The notes: generated from the letters alone by a model not told the origin. DNA of 64,000 nucleotides from Atopococcus tabaci DSM 17538 (GCF_000429585.1 NZ_AUCD01000004.1:1-64000), one strand, 5' to 3'; counted from the stretch's first letter, positions 7,498-17,479 are shown. A program made the numbers and translations.

Positions 7498-7940
7498 TCA
7501 CTATTCCTCTAGTCCTTCAAAAATTACAATCATTTTAAGACTACCAAAAAAACCCGAAAAGAACAACATCAGAACGCAGCGCGAAACCGCTGGACCCTGG
7601 ATACTGCCCCCGTCCAGAGCACTTGATAATCCGTACAAGTCCATTCAATGGAAAGACCGGCTTCTGCGAATATTCCCACTCTTTGCAGAAGCCGATCCAA
7701 GTTTCGAACACACTTCTACGGATTTCTACAAATTCACGCGTCCGCCGTCCAGTTTTGTGTATAAAAAAAATCACTTAATGATGAATGGACCTCCCCCGGA
7801 AGCGAGAAGCTTCCAGGAGAAGTTAGAGCTAGACTTGGAAAAATCAGTTCCTTCCATCATCGTAACACTCTGTCATACATCCAATAAGTGAATCGTGTAG
7901 TGATTATTCTGTTATAAAGCTTAGAAATTTGTTGAAAGAG
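7498..7940. other. 443-base gap between rplQ and ecfA1
   Basis: No convincing gene is seen. One plus-strand frame is stop-free for about 125 codons and a minus-strand frame for 77, but neither has a good start with a ribosome-binding site, and the peptide looks random. The gap holds the probable end of the alpha operon (complementary TCACTTA/TAAGTGA arms, a GGAAGC/GCTTCC hairpin and an eight-base T-tract, minus strand) and presumably an undefined ecfA1 promoter. Confidence 0.6.
7763..7891 (-). terminator. Branched terminator-like structure after rplQ
   Basis: On the minus strand TCACTTA (7885-7891) can pair with TAAGTGA (7771-7777), which is immediately followed by eight T. The long intervening loop contains a compact hairpin, GGAAGC/GCTTCC, at 7798-7815. 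This is the only T-tract between rplQ and ecfA1 and would end the S10-spc-alpha transcript. The wide loop makes it weaker than a standard terminator call. Confidence 0.45.
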
Positions 7941-8348
7941 TTACGCTTCTTCTGAAGCAGTTGGTCCTTCAACGAATTCCAAGATTGCCATTGGAGCAGC
8001 GTCTCCGCGGCGTGGTTCAGTCTTCAACACGCGAGTGTAACCACCGTTGCGGTTAGCAAAGCGTGGTGCAATCTCATCGAACAATTTTTGCAAGACATTT
8101 TTTACAACAACTTCGTCATCCGATTCTTGAATGTCAGCAATTTCGTTACGAACAAAAGCAGCGGCTTGACGACGCGCATGCAAATCTCCGCGCTTGCCTA
8201 GTGTCACCATTTTATCAGCGATAGAGCTAACTTCTTTGGCACGGGCTTCTGTCGTTACAATGCGTTCGTTGATGATCAAATCAGACGTCAAGTCACGCAA
8301 CATAGCTTTACGCTGAGCGCTTTTGCGTCCCAATTTACGGTAACCCAT
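7941..8348 (-). CDS. rplQ: 50S ribosomal protein L17
   Basis: A 135-residue L17, which lies near the polypeptide exit tunnel of the large subunit. Conserved N-terminus [19 protein letters not shown] and C-terminal block [21 protein letters not shown] are present. It is somewhat longer than the roughly 120-residue Bacillus protein because of an acidic insertion ([10 protein letters not shown], residues ~73-82) and a short tail. It is the last gene of the alpha operon, 25 bases after rpoA. Confidence 0.98.
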   Translation of the reverse strand: MGYRKLGRKSAQRKAMLRDLTSDLIINERIVTTEARAKEVSSIADKMVTLGKRGDLHARRQAAAFVRNEIADIQESDDEVVVKNVLQKLFDEIAPRFANRNGGYTRVLKTEPRRGDAAPMAILEFVEGPTASEEA

Positions 8349-8373
8349 TGTAGTAATCCTCCTTTGTTTCGTA

Positions 8374-9318
8374 TCAGTCTTCTTGGCGTAACTCCAAGTC
8401 GAGTTCTGCCAGTTTTAGTTTTACTTCTTCTAAAGATTTGCGGCCTAAGTTCCGCACTTTCATCATTTCGGCTTCCGTCTTGTTCGTCAATTCTTGAACC
8501 GTGTTGATTCCAGCACGTTTCAAGCAGTTGTACGAACGTACAGATAGATCCAATTCTTCGATGGTCATCTCAAGCATTTTTTCTTTTTGTGTTTCTTCTT
8601 TTTCAACCATGATTTCGGCCTCACGGGCTTCTTCAGTTAAGTTGACGAAGACACTCAAGTACTCTGTCATAATTTTGGCAGATAAACTGATCGCTTCTTC
8701 AGGAGAAATCGACCCGTCTGTCCAAATATCAAGAGTCAGCTTGTCATATAGATTCCGCTCACCGACACGCGTGTTTTCGACGTTGTAGTTTACACGGCTG
8801 ACTGGGGTATAAATCGAATCAACCGGCAAAACACCAATAGGCATATCATCATGCTTGTTGTGCTCAGCTTTGACATATCCTCTGCCTTTTCCAGCAGTCA
8901 TACGAGCATGGAAATGACCGCCTTCAGAAACGGTACAAATATATAGATCCGGATTCATGATTTCAACATCGCTATCGAAGATGATGTCGGAAGCTGTAAC
9001 CACTCCAGGACCTTCAACATCGATTTCGATGGTTTTTTCTTCGTCCGAATAAATTTTCAGTGCCAGTTTCTTGATGTTCAAAATAATTGCTGCTACGTCT
9101 TCAACGACGCCATCAATTGCAGTGAATTCATGTAAGACGCCATCAATTTGAATGCTTGTGACGGCTGCGCCCGGAAGGGATGACAAAAGGATACGGCGGA
9201 GGGAATTCCCCAACGTGGTCCCATAACCTCGCTCAAGCGGTTCGACAACAAACTTGCCATACTTGGCATCTTCACTGATCTCAACTGTATCAATTACCGG
9301 TTTTTCAATCTCGATCAT
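8374..9318 (-). CDS. rpoA: DNA-directed RNA polymerase alpha subunit
   Basis: A 314-residue alpha subunit that nucleates polymerase assembly. The N-terminal dimerisation domain (residues ~1-230) contains [20 protein letters not shown]. The C-terminal domain (~245-310) that contacts UP elements and activators contains [17 protein letters not shown] and [17 protein letters not shown]. The start MIEIEKP follows a purine-rich stretch. It lies between rpsK and rplQ as in Bacillus. Two alphas combine with the RpoB and RpoC proteins encoded farther along in the window. Confidence 0.99.
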   Translation of the reverse strand: MIEIEKPVIDTVEISEDAKYGKFVVEPLERGYGTTLGNSLRRILLSSLPGAAVTSIQIDGVLHEFTAIDGVVEDVAAIILNIKKLALKIYSDEEKTIEIDVEGPGVVTASDIIFDSDVEIMNPDLYICTVSEGGHFHARMTAGKGRGYVKAEHNKHDDMPIGVLPVDSIYTPVSRVNYNVENTRVGERNLYDKLTLDIWTDGSISPEEAISLSAKIMTEYLSVFVNLTEEAREAEIMVEKEETQKEKMLEMTIEELDLSVRSYNCLKRAGINTVQELTNKTEAEMMKVRNLGRKSLEEVKLKLAELDLELRQED

Positions 9319-9393
9319 CCTGTCATTTGACCCCTTTCAAAACGTTCAATCCAAGTGCGGCATTGTGCGCCTGCAGAAATGGAATGCCTCTCA

Positions 9394-9786
9394 TTAAACA
9401 CGGCGGCGTTTTGGAGGACGGCATCCATTGTGTGGAACAGGAGTTACGTCACGAATAGCAGTAACGTCCAATCCAGCTGCTTGTAGCGCGCGGATTGCTG
9501 CTTCACGTCCGGAACCTGGTCCTTTAACAGTAACATCTACAGATTTCATGCCGTTTTCCATTCCGCCTTTTGCTGCTGTTTCAGCTGCCATTTGAGCTGC
9601 AAATGGAGTCGCTTTACGAGATCCTTTGAATCCCAAAGATCCAGCAGAAGACCAAGAAACTGCATTTCCTTGTGGGTCTGTGATCATTACGATGGTGTTG
9701 TTGAATGTGGAACGAATGTGTGCAACACCATGCTCAATATTCTTTTTCACACGACGTTTACGAGTACGAGTACCTCTTTTTGCCAT
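9394..9786 (-). CDS. rpsK: 30S ribosomal protein S11
   Basis: A 130-residue S11 that sits on the platform of the small subunit near the E-site mRNA. Family stretches include [30 protein letters not shown] and the C-terminal [17 protein letters not shown]. The length equals the Bacillus protein apart from the tail. AGGAGG precedes the ATG closely. It is a member of the alpha operon between rpsM and rpoA, with a 75-base gap to rpoA. Confidence 0.98.
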   Translation of the reverse strand: MAKRGTRTRKRRVKKNIEHGVAHIRSTFNNTIVMITDPQGNAVSWSSAGSLGFKGSRKATPFAAQMAAETAAKGGMENGMKSVDVTVKGPGSGREAAIRALQAAGLDVTAIRDVTPVPHNGCRPPKRRRV

Positions 9787-9817
9787 GAAGGTTTACCTCC
9801 TTGCTCTTTATTATCGA

Positions 9818-10183
9818 TTATTTTTTCTTACCAGCGATTGCGATTGCGCGACCTTTACGGGTACGAGCGTTGTTTTTAGTGTTTTGTCCACGAACAGGCA
9901 AACCACGACGGTGACGGATTCCACGGTAAGAACCGATGTCCATCAAACGCTTGATGTTTTGGTTCACTTCACGACGAAGATCCCCTTCAACTTTTAGTTT
10001 GTCAACTGCTGAACGTACTGCATCCAACTGGTCGTTCGTCAAGTCGCGTACGCGGATGTTTTCATCTACGCCTGCTTCTTTAAGAACTTGTTGTGCAGTC
10101 GTTTTGCCGATTCCATAGATATAAGTCAATGAAATGACAATGTGTTTGTCACGTGGAATATCTACTCCTGCTATACGAGCCAT
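9818..10183 (-). CDS. rpsM: 30S ribosomal protein S13
   Basis: A 121-residue S13 of the small-subunit head, which bridges to L5 and contacts P-site tRNA through its basic tail ([17 protein letters not shown]). The helix-two-turn-helix region is marked by [12 protein letters not shown], and [17 protein letters not shown] is the typical C-terminal half. It has the family length and a strong ribosome-binding site (AGGAGGTG). It lies 33 bases downstream of rpmJ in the alpha operon. Confidence 0.98.
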   Translation of the reverse strand: MARIAGVDIPRDKHIVISLTYIYGIGKTTAQQVLKEAGVDENIRVRDLTNDQLDAVRSAVDKLKVEGDLRREVNQNIKRLMDIGSYRGIRHRRGLPVRGQNTKNNARTRKGRAIAIAGKKK

Positions 10184-10216
10184 AATTTGGCACCTCCTAT
10201 AGGTTGGTTGTTCTGC

Positions 10217-10330
10217 TTACCCTTGACGTTGTTTGTGTTTAGGGTTTTGACAAATGACCATCACACGGCCGTTACGACGGATGATTTTGCATTTGTCACA
10301 CATTTTTTTAACTGATGGTCTTACTTTCAT
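10217..10330 (-). CDS. rpmJ: 50S ribosomal protein L36
   Basis: A 37-residue L36 whose translation begins [19 protein letters not shown] and ends KHKQRQG. It has the zinc-binding pattern C-x2-C-x12-C-x4-H, so it is the zinc-containing (C+) form. GGAGGAG lies just before the ATG at 10330. It sits between infA and rpsM as in other Firmicutes. It is too short for many ORF finders but clear by sequence and position. Confidence 0.96.
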   Translation of the reverse strand: MKVRPSVKKMCDKCKIIRRNGRVMVICQNPKHKQRQG

Positions 10331-10378
10331 GAGTTCTCCTCCTTATCAAAAATACGGAGTCATTAATGTGTCTTCGAA

Positions 10379-10597
10379 TTATTTGAAACGATATGTGATG
10401 CGACCACGAGACAAGTCATATGGTGACATTTCAACTGTCACTTTATCTCCTGGCAAAATACGGATATAGTTCATACGGATTTTACCGGAAACATGCGCCA
10501 GGATTTCGTGACCATTTTCCAGTTCGACTTTGAACATGGCATTTGGCAAAGTCTCCAAAACCGTTCCTTCGATTTCAATTACATCATCTTTAGCCAA
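10379..10597 (-). CDS. infA: Translation initiation factor IF-1
   Basis: A 72-residue OB-fold protein that occupies the ribosomal A site during initiation. The sequence begins [15 protein letters not shown] and contains [18 protein letters not shown] and [10 protein letters not shown]-like [18 protein letters not shown] precedes the ATG. It is the first gene of the infA-rpmJ-rpsM-rpsK-rpoA-rplQ run, behind its own promoter. The methionine aminopeptidase gene (map) often found between adk and infA in Bacillus is absent here. Confidence 0.98.
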   Translation of the reverse strand: MAKDDVIEIEGTVLETLPNAMFKVELENGHEILAHVSGKIRMNYIRILPGDKVTVEMSPYDLSRGRITYRFK

Positions 10598-10738
10598 CCT
10601 AGGTCTCCTCCTTTGTGCTGCTTATTTTGTACGTGATAAAGTGTGAGCGCACATGGCCCTCACTTATCAAATTCATATGTCTTCTTAATTAATGATCGGG
10701 TTCTAGTGATAATTTCTCTCATTGACAGTGCTCGAAAT

Positions 10739-10767
10739 ATCTTATCACAAATCCCTTGCATTTGCAA
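10739..10767 (-). promoter_or_regulatory. Sigma-A promoter of infA / alpha operon
   Basis: Minus-strand TTGCAA (10762-10767) and TAAGAT (10739-10744) with a 17-base spacer, in the 216-base gap between adk and infA. Downstream, TGATAA-GTGAG and CTCAC...TTATCA (about 10637-10672) can pair in the infA leader. The alpha operon can therefore be expressed apart from the spc genes. Confidence 0.7.
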
Positions 10768-10813
10768 GTTTTCTCATCATCTTTTTGGAAAGAACATGCA
10801 GAAAGGAGAACGA

Positions 10814-11473
10814 TCAGCTGTTGGCTTGTGAATCGAGGATGGTTTTGATTTTCGCAAAGACTTCGTCTGGTTCTTCTTGACCATTGATGGTGTGAACCAG
10901 TCCACGTTCTTTATAGAAATTCAACAATGCTTGAGTCAGTTCGTCATTCGCTCGGATTCTATTTTCCACCGTTTCCGGTTTGTCGTCGTCACGTTGGTAG
11001 AAGTCATGACTCCCGCAACGATCACACTCGCCTTCCACTTTTGGTGGATTTGCTGTTTTGTGGTATGTGGCTCCGCAGTTGGAGCAAATGAATCGACCTG
11101 TCAACCGTTCCATCAAAATGTCTTTCGGCACTTCGATGTACAAAACGGCGTCCAAGGATTTGTTCAAGTTTTGCAAATTGCTTTCCAATGCTTCCGCTTG
11201 GTTCAATGTCCGAGGGTACCCGTCCAACAAAAAGCCTTTAACTGTATCGGATTCTTGGAGACGTTCTTTGACGATGCCGTTGGTGACGTCATCTGGAACC
11301 AATTCTCCTTTATCCATGAAAGACTTGGCTTCAAGTCCAAGTGGCGTTTCGTTTTTCATGGCAGCACGGAACATATCTCCAGTCGAAATATGTGGAATGC
11401 CATATGTGTCTACGATGCGAGTCGCTTGGGTTCCTTTTCCAGCTCCCGGCAATCCCAATAAAATGAGATTCAT
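10814..11473 (-). CDS. adk: Adenylate kinase
   Basis: A 219-residue adenylate kinase converting ATP and AMP to two ADP. The P-loop is [12 protein letters not shown] (residues ~7-18) and the AMP-binding region contains STGDMFRAA. The lid is of the long, zinc-binding type with two cysteine pairs (CSNCGATYH and CDRCGSHDF), usual in Gram-positive bacteria. It lies 65 bases after secY in the spc operon and is separated from infA by a promoter-containing gap. Confidence 0.98.
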   Translation of the reverse strand: MNLILLGLPGAGKGTQATRIVDTYGIPHISTGDMFRAAMKNETPLGLEAKSFMDKGELVPDDVTNGIVKERLQESDTVKGFLLDGYPRTLNQAEALESNLQNLNKSLDAVLYIEVPKDILMERLTGRFICSNCGATYHKTANPPKVEGECDRCGSHDFYQRDDDKPETVENRIRANDELTQALLNFYKERGLVHTINGQEEPDEVFAKIKTILDSQANS

Positions 11474-11538
11474 GTTTGTTCCTCCTCTTTATTATGGCAA
11501 GAACGCAGATGCTGAGGAAAATCCCCAACACTGCTTTC

Positions 11539-12831
11539 TTATTGAATAAAGCCTTGGTAACTTCTCTTGCTCAACAAACCTTCCAACTCGCGGACAGAGT
11601 CTAAAGCGACTCCGACGACGATCAAAAGACTTGTTCCTCCCAAGGCGACGGATGATGGCAAGTTCCATAATCCAGAAGCAATGATCGGAAGCAGAGCAAT
11701 CAAACCAAGATACATAGCACCTACCGTACTCAAACGAATCAGCATGCGTCCCAAGTAATCTTCCGTTGGTTTCCCAGGGCGGACACTTGGAATATAGCCG
11801 CCTTGCTTTTGCAAGTTTTCGGCCGCTTTCTCTGGATTCACTTGGATAAATGCGTAGAAATAGGTAAAGACAACAATCAGTACCGTGTATAAGACGGCAC
11901 CAGCCGGTTCTTGCAGATTGAAAATGGAATTCAAAATTTGATACCAAGTTGCATTCGCATTGCCTTGTGCAAAATAACCCAAAATGATTTGCGGTGTCAT
12001 CAAGAAGGAACTTGCGAAGATGACCGGAATCACGCCCGCAGAGTTGACTTTCAATGGCAATACCGCACTTTGTTTGGATCCGGCTACTCGTTTGGTGTAT
12101 TGAATCGGGATGTTGCGTCTGGCGCTCTCCATGAAGACCACCAAAACAATCAACGCAATCATGACGATGACCAAGAAGACGCTGAACAGAATCGCTTCTG
12201 TCAGTTCATCTCCTGCATTCCGGATTTGCACATTGTAGTAATTGTACAAATCTTCGGGCACACGTGCGATGATTCCCGAAAAGATAATCAACGAAGTACC
12301 ATTCCCGAATCCATTCACCGTGATTTGTTCTCCCAGCCACATGACGAGCATGGTACCGGCAGTCAAAATCAACGCAATGGACAAGTACGTGAATGTTCCT
12401 GGGTTGCCGACAAGGCCGAGGCCTGTCAATGCATTAAACCCAAAAGAAATACCTAACGCTTGGACAAAAGCCAAGACAATCGTCAAATAACGAGTGGCTT
12501 GGTTTAGCTTCCGGCGTCCGACTTCTCCTTGTTCAGACCATTCTTTAAATTTGGGAATGATGTCCATTTGAAGGAGCTGGACAACAATCGAGGAAGTAAT
12601 GTAAGGCGAGACACCGAGCGCAAAGATCGAATAACTACTTAACGCTCCCCCGCCGAACGTATCCAATAGGTTGAACAGACCCGTTTGAGATAGTTCGTTC
12701 AAGGCGCTGGCATCCACCCCGGGCACAGTGATGTGTGTCCCGGCGCGGAAAACGATCAAGATTCCGAGCGTGTACAAAATCCTGTTTCTGATGTCTTTCT
12801 CCTTGAAAGCGTCCTTCAACAGACGGATCAT
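11539..12831 (-). CDS. secY: Preprotein translocase subunit SecY
   Basis: A 430-residue integral membrane protein with about ten hydrophobic segments, forming the protein-conducting channel with SecE and SecG. Family blocks include VPGVDASALNEL (periplasmic plug region), GVSPYITSSIVVQLLQ and KQGGYIPSVRPGKPTEDYL (cytoplasmic loop C5 region that binds SecA/ribosome). The ATG overlaps the rplO stop codon (TAATG), so translation is coupled to L15. The partner SecE is encoded far away in this same window. Confidence 0.98.
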   Translation of the reverse strand: MIRLLKDAFKEKDIRNRILYTLGILIVFRAGTHITVPGVDASALNELSQTGLFNLLDTFGGGALSSYSIFALGVSPYITSSIVVQLLQMDIIPKFKEWSEQGEVGRRKLNQATRYLTIVLAFVQALGISFGFNALTGLGLVGNPGTFTYLSIALILTAGTMLVMWLGEQITVNGFGNGTSLIIFSGIIARVPEDLYNYYNVQIRNAGDELTEAILFSVFLVIVMIALIVLVVFMESARRNIPIQYTKRVAGSKQSAVLPLKVNSAGVIPVIFASSFLMTPQIILGYFAQGNANATWYQILNSIFNLQEPAGAVLYTVLIVVFTYFYAFIQVNPEKAAENLQKQGGYIPSVRPGKPTEDYLGRMLIRLSTVGAMYLGLIALLPIIASGLWNLPSSVALGGTSLLIVVGVALDSVRELEGLLSKRSYQGFIQ

Positions 12832-13271
12832 TAGATCACCTCGATAGTTCCACCAGCAGCCTCAATCGCTTCTTTTGCTGCGTTTGAAAACTTATTCGCT
12901 TTGACAGTCAATTTGCGGTCAATGGAACCATTGCCCAACACTTTGATGCCGGCTTTTTCGTCTTTAATGACGCCAGTTTCAACGAGCAAAGCAGGTGTTA
13001 CTTCTGTACCTTCTTCAAAACGGTTCAATGTCTTCAAGTTGACGATGGCATACTCTTTGCGGTTGATGTTAGTGAATCCACGTTTTGGAAGAGTTTGGAA
13101 CAATGGAGTTTGTCCACCCTCGAAACCTAGACGTGTGCCACCACCAGAACGTGCTTTTTGACCTTTGTGTCCACGTCCAGAAGTTTTTCCGTTACCGGAA
13201 GAACTTCCGCGTCCTACGCGGTTGCGACGTTTACGAGATCCTTCTGCAGGTTTCAATTCATGAAGTTTCAT
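12831..13271 (-). CDS. rplO: 50S ribosomal protein L15
   Basis: A 146-residue late-assembly protein of the large subunit. The Gly/Arg-rich N-terminal tail ([19 protein letters not shown]) and [19 protein letters not shown] are typical. An upstream GTG at 13283 lies inside the GGAGGTG ribosome-binding site, so the ATG at 13271 giving MKLHELKP is chosen. The stop overlaps the secY start by one base. Confidence 0.97.
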   Translation of the reverse strand: MKLHELKPAEGSRKRRNRVGRGSSSGNGKTSGRGHKGQKARSGGGTRLGFEGGQTPLFQTLPKRGFTNINRKEYAIVNLKTLNRFEEGTEVTPALLVETGVIKDEKAGIKVLGNGSIDRKLTVKANKFSNAAKEAIEAAGGTIEVI

Positions 13272-13314
13272 AAAACTAGGCACCTCCTTCAGATAGTCTA
13301 TCTGTTCTTAAAAA

Positions 13315-13494
13315 TTATATTTCTTTGAATTCAACTAAGTGCGCGACTGTGTTGATCATGCCTCTGATTGCTTGGTTATCAGGTTTAACTGATTTGGAGT
13401 TGATTTTAGTCAATCCCAAAGATTTAACAGTATCACGCTGATTTTGAGTACGACCAATCAAGCTGCGTTTTAAAGTGATTTCTAACTGTGCCAT
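13315..13494 (-). CDS. rpmD: 50S ribosomal protein L30
   Basis: A 59-residue L30 starting [15 protein letters not shown] and ending [10 protein letters not shown], the standard short bacterial form. GGAGGACCAATAA precedes the ATG at 13494. It lies between rpsE (13-base gap) and rplO (43-base gap), its usual place in the spc operon. It was found by reading the gap directly because it is short. Confidence 0.96.
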   Translation of the reverse strand: MAQLEITLKRSLIGRTQNQRDTVKSLGLTKINSKSVKPDNQAIRGMINTVAHLVEFKEI

Positions 13495-13507
13495 TTATTG
13501 GTCCTCC

Positions 13508-14008
13508 TTATCCAAGTAGATCTTCAACAGAAATACCGCGTAGTTTTGCTACGTCTTCTGCGCGTTTCATTTTTGTGATTCCATCGATCGTTGCACGCAC
13601 CATGTTGATTGGGGAGCTGGATCCGATAGATTTAGTTGTTACGTCTTGTACGCCTGCCAATTCCATGACGGCACGGACAGGTCCACCAGCGGAAACTCCA
13701 GAACCAGCTACAGCCGGTTTCAAGATAACTCTTCCACCGCCATGAACGCCGATTGCATCATGTGGCAATGTAGTTCCATCCAATGGAACTTCTACAAGAT
13801 TTTTTCTTGCTGCTTCGATCGCTTTACGGATTGCTTCTGGTACTTCTTGAGCTTTCCCAGTACCAAAACCAACATGTCCGTTTTTGTCACCGACTACGAC
13901 TAAAGCTGAAAAGCGGATACGACGTCCACCTTTAACAACTTTAGAAACACGGTTGATCTCAACGACGCGATCTTCCAATTCTAATTTAGACGGATCGAAT
14001 GTAGTCAT
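13508..14008 (-). CDS. rpsE: 30S ribosomal protein S5
   Basis: A 166-residue S5 of the small-subunit body, involved in decoding accuracy and mRNA helicase activity. The N-terminal double-stranded RNA-binding domain contains [18 protein letters not shown], and the C-terminal domain [18 protein letters not shown]. The length and start ([15 protein letters not shown]) match Firmicutes S5. It lies in the spc operon between rplR and rpmD with tight spacing. The loop around VVKGGRR is where spectinomycin resistance changes usually fall, and it looks wild type. Confidence 0.98.
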   Translation of the reverse strand: MTTFDPSKLELEDRVVEINRVSKVVKGGRRIRFSALVVVGDKNGHVGFGTGKAQEVPEAIRKAIEAARKNLVEVPLDGTTLPHDAIGVHGGGRVILKPAVAGSGVSAGGPVRAVMELAGVQDVTTKSIGSSSPINMVRATIDGITKMKRAEDVAKLRGISVEDLLG

Positions 14009-14028
14009 GTAAGGTTATCCTCCTTTTT

Positions 14029-14385
14029 TTAGAAATCAAGGCCGTTTTCACGAGCTGCTTCTGCCAAAGCTTTTACTCGTCCATGGTACTGGTAGCCACC
14101 ACGGTCAAAGACCACTGTTGTGATATTTTTTCCTTTTGCTCTTTCAGCGACCAAACGACCAACTGCAGCCGCTTGTTCTACTTTAGATTCGCCTGAGACA
14201 TCGCTGTCCAGTGTTGAGGCACTTGCAAGCGTTACACCCGCTACATCATCAATCAATTGAGCGTAGATGTTTTTGTTGGAACGGAATACGTTCAAACGTG
14301 GGCGCTCTGCAGTACCAGAAAGATTTTTACGGATACGTTTGTGTCTTTTTTGACGCAATTTGTTTTTATCTGGTTTTGTAATCAC
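14029..14385 (-). CDS. rplR: 50S ribosomal protein L18
   Basis: A 118-residue L18 that with L5 and L25 anchors 5S rRNA in the central protuberance. Typical blocks are [20 protein letters not shown] and [18 protein letters not shown]. The frame opens at a GTG at 14394, but that lies in the GAGGTG ribosome-binding site. The GTG at 14385, 6 bases after it, gives the family N-terminus MITKPDKN and is chosen. Confidence 0.95.
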   Translation of the reverse strand: MITKPDKNKLRQKRHKRIRKNLSGTAERPRLNVFRSNKNIYAQLIDDVAGVTLASASTLDSDVSGESKVEQAAAVGRLVAERAKGKNITTVVFDRGGYQYHGRVKALAEAARENGLDF

Positions 14386-14430
14386 AATTGTCACCTCTTT
14401 ACTTTAAGATATCAGGCAGTCAGGCGAAAA

Positions 14431-14967
14431 TTATTTCCCTGTTTTACCTTCTTTGCGGCGTACATATTCGTCTTCGTAGCGAATACCTTTGCCTTTGTAT
14501 GGCTCTGGCGGACGAACTGCGCGGATTTGAGCAGCCAATGCGCCGACTGATTCTTTGTTGTGTCCTTTGACAATTACGCGGTTTGCAGATGGTACTTCTA
14601 CAGTTACGTCTTCTCCAGGTTCGAATTCAACTGGGTGAGAAAGACCAACGTTCAATACCAACTTTTTGCCTTGCAATTGTGCACGGTATCCAACACCATT
14701 CAATTCCAAAGTTTTTTGGAATCCGTTAGTTACACCTTCAACCATGTTGTTCACGTTTGCGCGTGTTGTACCATGGATGGTTTTGTTTTGTTTGGAATCA
14801 TCTGGACGAGTAAATGTAATTACGTTGTCTTCGATATTCATTGTGATAGCTGGGCTGATTGTGCGAGTCAATTCGCCTTTTGGCCCTTTAACTGTTACTT
14901 CTTCTCCGTTTTGTGTGACAGTCACACCTTCAGGAATCACGATAACTTTATTTCCGATACGGCTCAC
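14431..14967 (-). CDS. rplF: 50S ribosomal protein L6
   Basis: A 178-residue L6 made of two related domains, located near the factor-binding site and the sarcin-ricin loop. Recognisable stretches are [16 protein letters not shown] at the start, [19 protein letters not shown] in the middle and the C-terminal [19 protein letters not shown]. The ATG follows GGAGGTGC. It lies between rpsH and rplR in the spc operon, with 33- and 45-base gaps. Confidence 0.98.
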   Translation of the reverse strand: MSRIGNKVIVIPEGVTVTQNGEEVTVKGPKGELTRTISPAITMNIEDNVITFTRPDDSKQNKTIHGTTRANVNNMVEGVTNGFQKTLELNGVGYRAQLQGKKLVLNVGLSHPVEFEPGEDVTVEVPSANRVIVKGHNKESVGALAAQIRAVRPPEPYKGKGIRYEDEYVRRKEGKTGK

Positions 14968-15000
14968 AGTAAGGCACCTCCTTATTTCTCGTTTCGTTCA

Positions 15001-15399
15001 TTACCAGACGTAAGCGAGGACTTCTCCACCGATACGTTTGGCTCTAGCAGTTTTATCTGTTACAACGCCTTCTGATGTAGAGACGATTGCAATTCCCAAA
15101 CCGTTCAAAACTCTAGGCATTTCGTCTGCTTTCGCATACACGCGTAGACCTGGTTTGGAGATACGCTTCAACCCAGTGATGACGCGTTCGTTGTTTGGTC
15201 CATATTTCAAGAAAATACGGATAATCCCTTGTTTGTCGTCTTCGACAAACTCAACATTCTTGACGAATCCTTCGTTTTTAAGGATTTCGGCCATATCTCT
15301 TTTTACTTTAGAAGCAGGGATCTCAACTGACGTGTGACGCGCTGAGTTAGCGTTACGTACACGAGTCAAGAAATCTGCGATAGGATCTGTCATGACCAT
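15001..15399 (-). CDS. rpsH: 30S ribosomal protein S8
   Basis: A 132-residue S8, a primary 16S rRNA-binding protein of the small-subunit platform. It begins [17 protein letters not shown] and ends GGEVLAYVW, and includes the rRNA-binding [18 protein letters not shown]. In enterobacteria S8 represses spc-operon translation. Whether it does here is not visible. It lies between rpsN and rplF. AGGAGGCTAC precedes the start. Confidence 0.98.
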   Translation of the reverse strand: MVMTDPIADFLTRVRNANSARHTSVEIPASKVKRDMAEILKNEGFVKNVEFVEDDKQGIIRIFLKYGPNNERVITGLKRISKPGLRVYAKADEMPRVLNGLGIAIVSTSEGVVTDKTARAKRIGGEVLAYVW

Positions 15400-15435
15400 T
15401 CGTAGTAGCCTCCTTTATGCACTATGATTTTTCGA

Positions 15436-15621
15436 TTACCAGCTTGCTTTTCTCAAACCAGGAATTTGGCCTTTGTATGCAAGCTCGCGGATGCAGATGC
15501 GGCAAAGTTTGAATTTTTTGTATACCGAACGTGGGCGTCCGCAACGTTCACAACGGGTATATTCTTGAGTGGAGAACTTGGCTGGTTTATGGTTTTTCTC
15601 AATCATTGATTTCTTAGCCAT
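15436..15621 (-). CDS. rpsN: 30S ribosomal protein S14, zinc-binding type
   Basis: A 61-residue S14 of the short zinc-containing (type Z) form, with the pattern C-x2-C-x12-C-x2-C seen in RCERCGRP and LCRICIREL. The protein ends PGLRKASW, as is typical. It binds the head of the 30S subunit near S3 and S10. It is placed between rplE and rpsH as in Bacillus. The zinc-free paralogue used under zinc starvation is not in this window. Confidence 0.97.
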   Translation of the reverse strand: MAKKSMIEKNHKPAKFSTQEYTRCERCGRPRSVYKKFKLCRICIRELAYKGQIPGLRKASW

Positions 15622-15641
15622 TTTTTAGTACCCTCCTTGTG

Positions 15642-16181
15642 TTATTTTTGGAATGGCATTCCTAATTGACCTAGCAATTCACGTGCTTCTTCGTCAGAAT
15701 CAGCAGTCGTTACGATAACGATATCCATTCCGCGGACTTTATCCACCATGTCGTAGTCAATTTCTGGGAAAATCAATTGTTCTCTTACACCCAACGTGTA
15801 GTTGCCGCGTCCGTCGAAAGCATTTTTGCTTACGCCTCGGAAGTCACGTACACGTGGAAGAGCAACAGTAACCAATTTGTCCAAGAAATCGTACATACGC
15901 TCACCACGTAAAGTTACTTTGGTGCCGATTGGCATACCTTCACGCAGGCGGAATCCAGCGATAGATTTTTTAGCTTTGGTCACAACAGGTTTTTGACCAG
16001 CGATCAAAGTCAATTCTTCAACAGCTTTGTCAAGGTTTTTTGCGTTAGATACGGCGTCGCCCACTCCCATGTTGATAACAATCTTTTCAACTTTAGGAGC
16101 TTGCATTACGGATGAGTATCCGAATCTTTCTACTAATGCAGGACGTACTTCGTTTACATATTTTTCTTTCATGCGACTCAT
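15642..16181 (-). CDS. rplE: 50S ribosomal protein L5
   Basis: A 179-residue L5 that binds 5S rRNA and forms the bridge to S13 in the subunit head. The sequence starts [16 protein letters not shown] and contains [31 protein letters not shown] and the C-terminal [19 protein letters not shown]. It has full family length. It follows rplX by 33 bases and precedes rpsN by 20 bases in the spc operon. Confidence 0.98.
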   Translation of the reverse strand: MSRMKEKYVNEVRPALVERFGYSSVMQAPKVEKIVINMGVGDAVSNAKNLDKAVEELTLIAGQKPVVTKAKKSIAGFRLREGMPIGTKVTLRGERMYDFLDKLVTVALPRVRDFRGVSKNAFDGRGNYTLGVREQLIFPEIDYDMVDKVRGMDIVIVTTADSDEEARELLGQLGMPFQK

Positions 16182-16214
16182 GAATGAATGGCCTCCTCTC
16201 TGCTTACACTATGA

Positions 16215-16520
16215 TTAAATGGTTTCACCAGATTTTTTGGAATAACGTACTTTTTTGCCGTCTTCGATACGGAAACCGACTCTGGTTGGTTCCCCAGTAG
16301 AAGGATCGATCAACATTACATTAGAAACGTGGATCGGTGCTTCTTTTTCTTCAATGCCGCCTTGTGGGCTCATTGCACTCGGTTTGTTGTGTTTCTTGAT
16401 GATGTTGACACCTTCAACGATGACACGGTCTTTTTTAGGCATAGCTTTCAAGACGGTACCTTCTTTGCCCTTATCTTTACCGGCCATAACTTTAACTTTG
16501 TCGCCTGATTTGATAAACAT
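16215..16520 (-). CDS. rplX: 50S ribosomal protein L24
   Basis: A 101-residue L24, an assembly-initiator protein that binds the 5' end of 23S rRNA near the tunnel exit. The KOW motif is seen near the N-terminus ([18 protein letters not shown]). Other family residues include [10 protein letters not shown] and [32 protein letters not shown] precedes the ATG. It lies between rplN and rplE. Confidence 0.98.
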   Translation of the reverse strand: MFIKSGDKVKVMAGKDKGKEGTVLKAMPKKDRVIVEGVNIIKKHNKPSAMSPQGGIEEKEAPIHVSNVMLIDPSTGEPTRVGFRIEDGKKVRYSKKSGETI

Positions 16521-16555
16521 CGTTTGTTCGCACCTCCTTGGTTACGGGTAAGGAA

Positions 16556-16924
16556 TTATAAAACTTCTGGAGCTAGAGAAATGATTCTCATGAAGTCATT
16601 GTCGCGTAATTCACGGGCAACCGGTCCGAAGATACGTGTTCCACGAGGAGCCTTGTCGTCACGAATAATGACACATGCATTTTCATCAAAATTGATATAA
16701 GAACCATCTGCACGGCGTGTGTCAGATTTTGTACGGACGATTACGGCACGGACAACGTCACCTTTTTTGACAACGCCTCCTGGTGTTGCTTGCTTGACAG
16801 TAACGATTACTTCATCACCAATGCTTGCATACTTACGACCAGATCCGCCTAACACTTTCACTACGAGCACTTCACGTGCACCGGAGTTATCTGCAACTTT
16901 CATGCGGCTTTCTACTTGAATCAC
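16556..16924 (-). CDS. rplN: 50S ribosomal protein L14
   Basis: A 122-residue L14 at the subunit interface, contacting 16S helix 44 and the silencing factor RsfS. It begins [19 protein letters not shown] and contains [16 protein letters not shown] and [15 protein letters not shown]. Its length equals that of most bacteria. GAAAGGAGGACAC precedes the ATG. It is the first gene usually assigned to the spc operon, though here it follows rpsQ after only 46 bases with no obvious promoter, so S10 and spc genes appear joined. Confidence 0.98.
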   Translation of the reverse strand: MIQVESRMKVADNSGAREVLVVKVLGGSGRKYASIGDEVIVTVKQATPGGVVKKGDVVRAVIVRTKSDTRRADGSYINFDENACVIIRDDKAPRGTRIFGPVARELRDNDFMRIISLAPEVL

Positions 16925-16970
16925 TTTAGTGTCCTCCTTTCGAACTCAAAATCAATTGAAGAAGTAATCC

Positions 16971-17237
16971 TTAGAGGACAATGGCTTCTTCAACAATTTC
17001 AAGCAGACGAAAACGTTTATCTTTAGACAATGGACGAGTCTCCATAATTCTTACGATATCGCCTGTTTTAGCAGTGTTGTTTTCATCGTGTGCTTTGAAT
17101 TTTTTAGAATATTTTAGTCGTTTACCGTATTTCGGGTGACGTTTTTGAGTTGCGATTTCTACGACGATGGTTTTGTCCATTTTGTCGGAAACAACGCGCC
17201 CTTGGTAAACTTTACGTTCGTTACGTTCTGCGCTCAT
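16971..17237 (-). CDS. rpsQ: 30S ribosomal protein S17
   Basis: An 88-residue OB-fold S17 that binds the 5' domain of 16S rRNA early in assembly. Family residues include [32 protein letters not shown] and [24 protein letters not shown] precedes the ATG. It lies between rpmC (47-base gap) and rplN in the S10 operon. Confidence 0.98.
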   Translation of the reverse strand: MSAERNERKVYQGRVVSDKMDKTIVVEIATQKRHPKYGKRLKYSKKFKAHDENNTAKTGDIVRIMETRPLSKDKRFRLLEIVEEAIVL

Positions 17238-17284
17238 TAAGGTTCCATCCTCCTTTTTGCAGCTGCTTACTGGTCGTCAGAGAA

Positions 17285-17479
17285 TTAGTTTTGCAATTCT
17301 GCTTGACGAAGAGCAGTTTTAATACGTGCAATCGATTTGCGGACTTCTTTGATACGTGCTGTATTTTCCAACTGTCCAGTTGCTAATTGAAAACGGAGAT
17401 TGAATAACTCTTCTTTGTATTCAGTTTCTTTTTCGATCATCTCAGCAGTGGATAAGCCTTGTAATTCTTTAGCCTTCAT
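17285..17479 (-). CDS. rpmC: 50S ribosomal protein L29
   Basis: A 64-residue, two-helix protein beside the tunnel exit, part of the docking site for trigger factor and signal recognition particle. The conserved core is [19 protein letters not shown]. The frame is open to a GTG at 17491, but the ATG at 17479 gives the family N-terminus MKAKELQ and is chosen. It overlaps the 3' end of rplP by 11 bases, so translation is probably coupled to L16. Confidence 0.96.
   Translation of the reverse strand: MKAKELQGLSTAEMIEKETEYKEELFNLRFQLATGQLENTARIKEVRKSIARIKTALRQAELQN

Noticed and set aside
7541-7774. 77-codon minus-strand frame in the rplQ-ecfA1 gap
   Set aside because: No ribosome-binding site, random-looking composition and overlap with the terminator-like structure.
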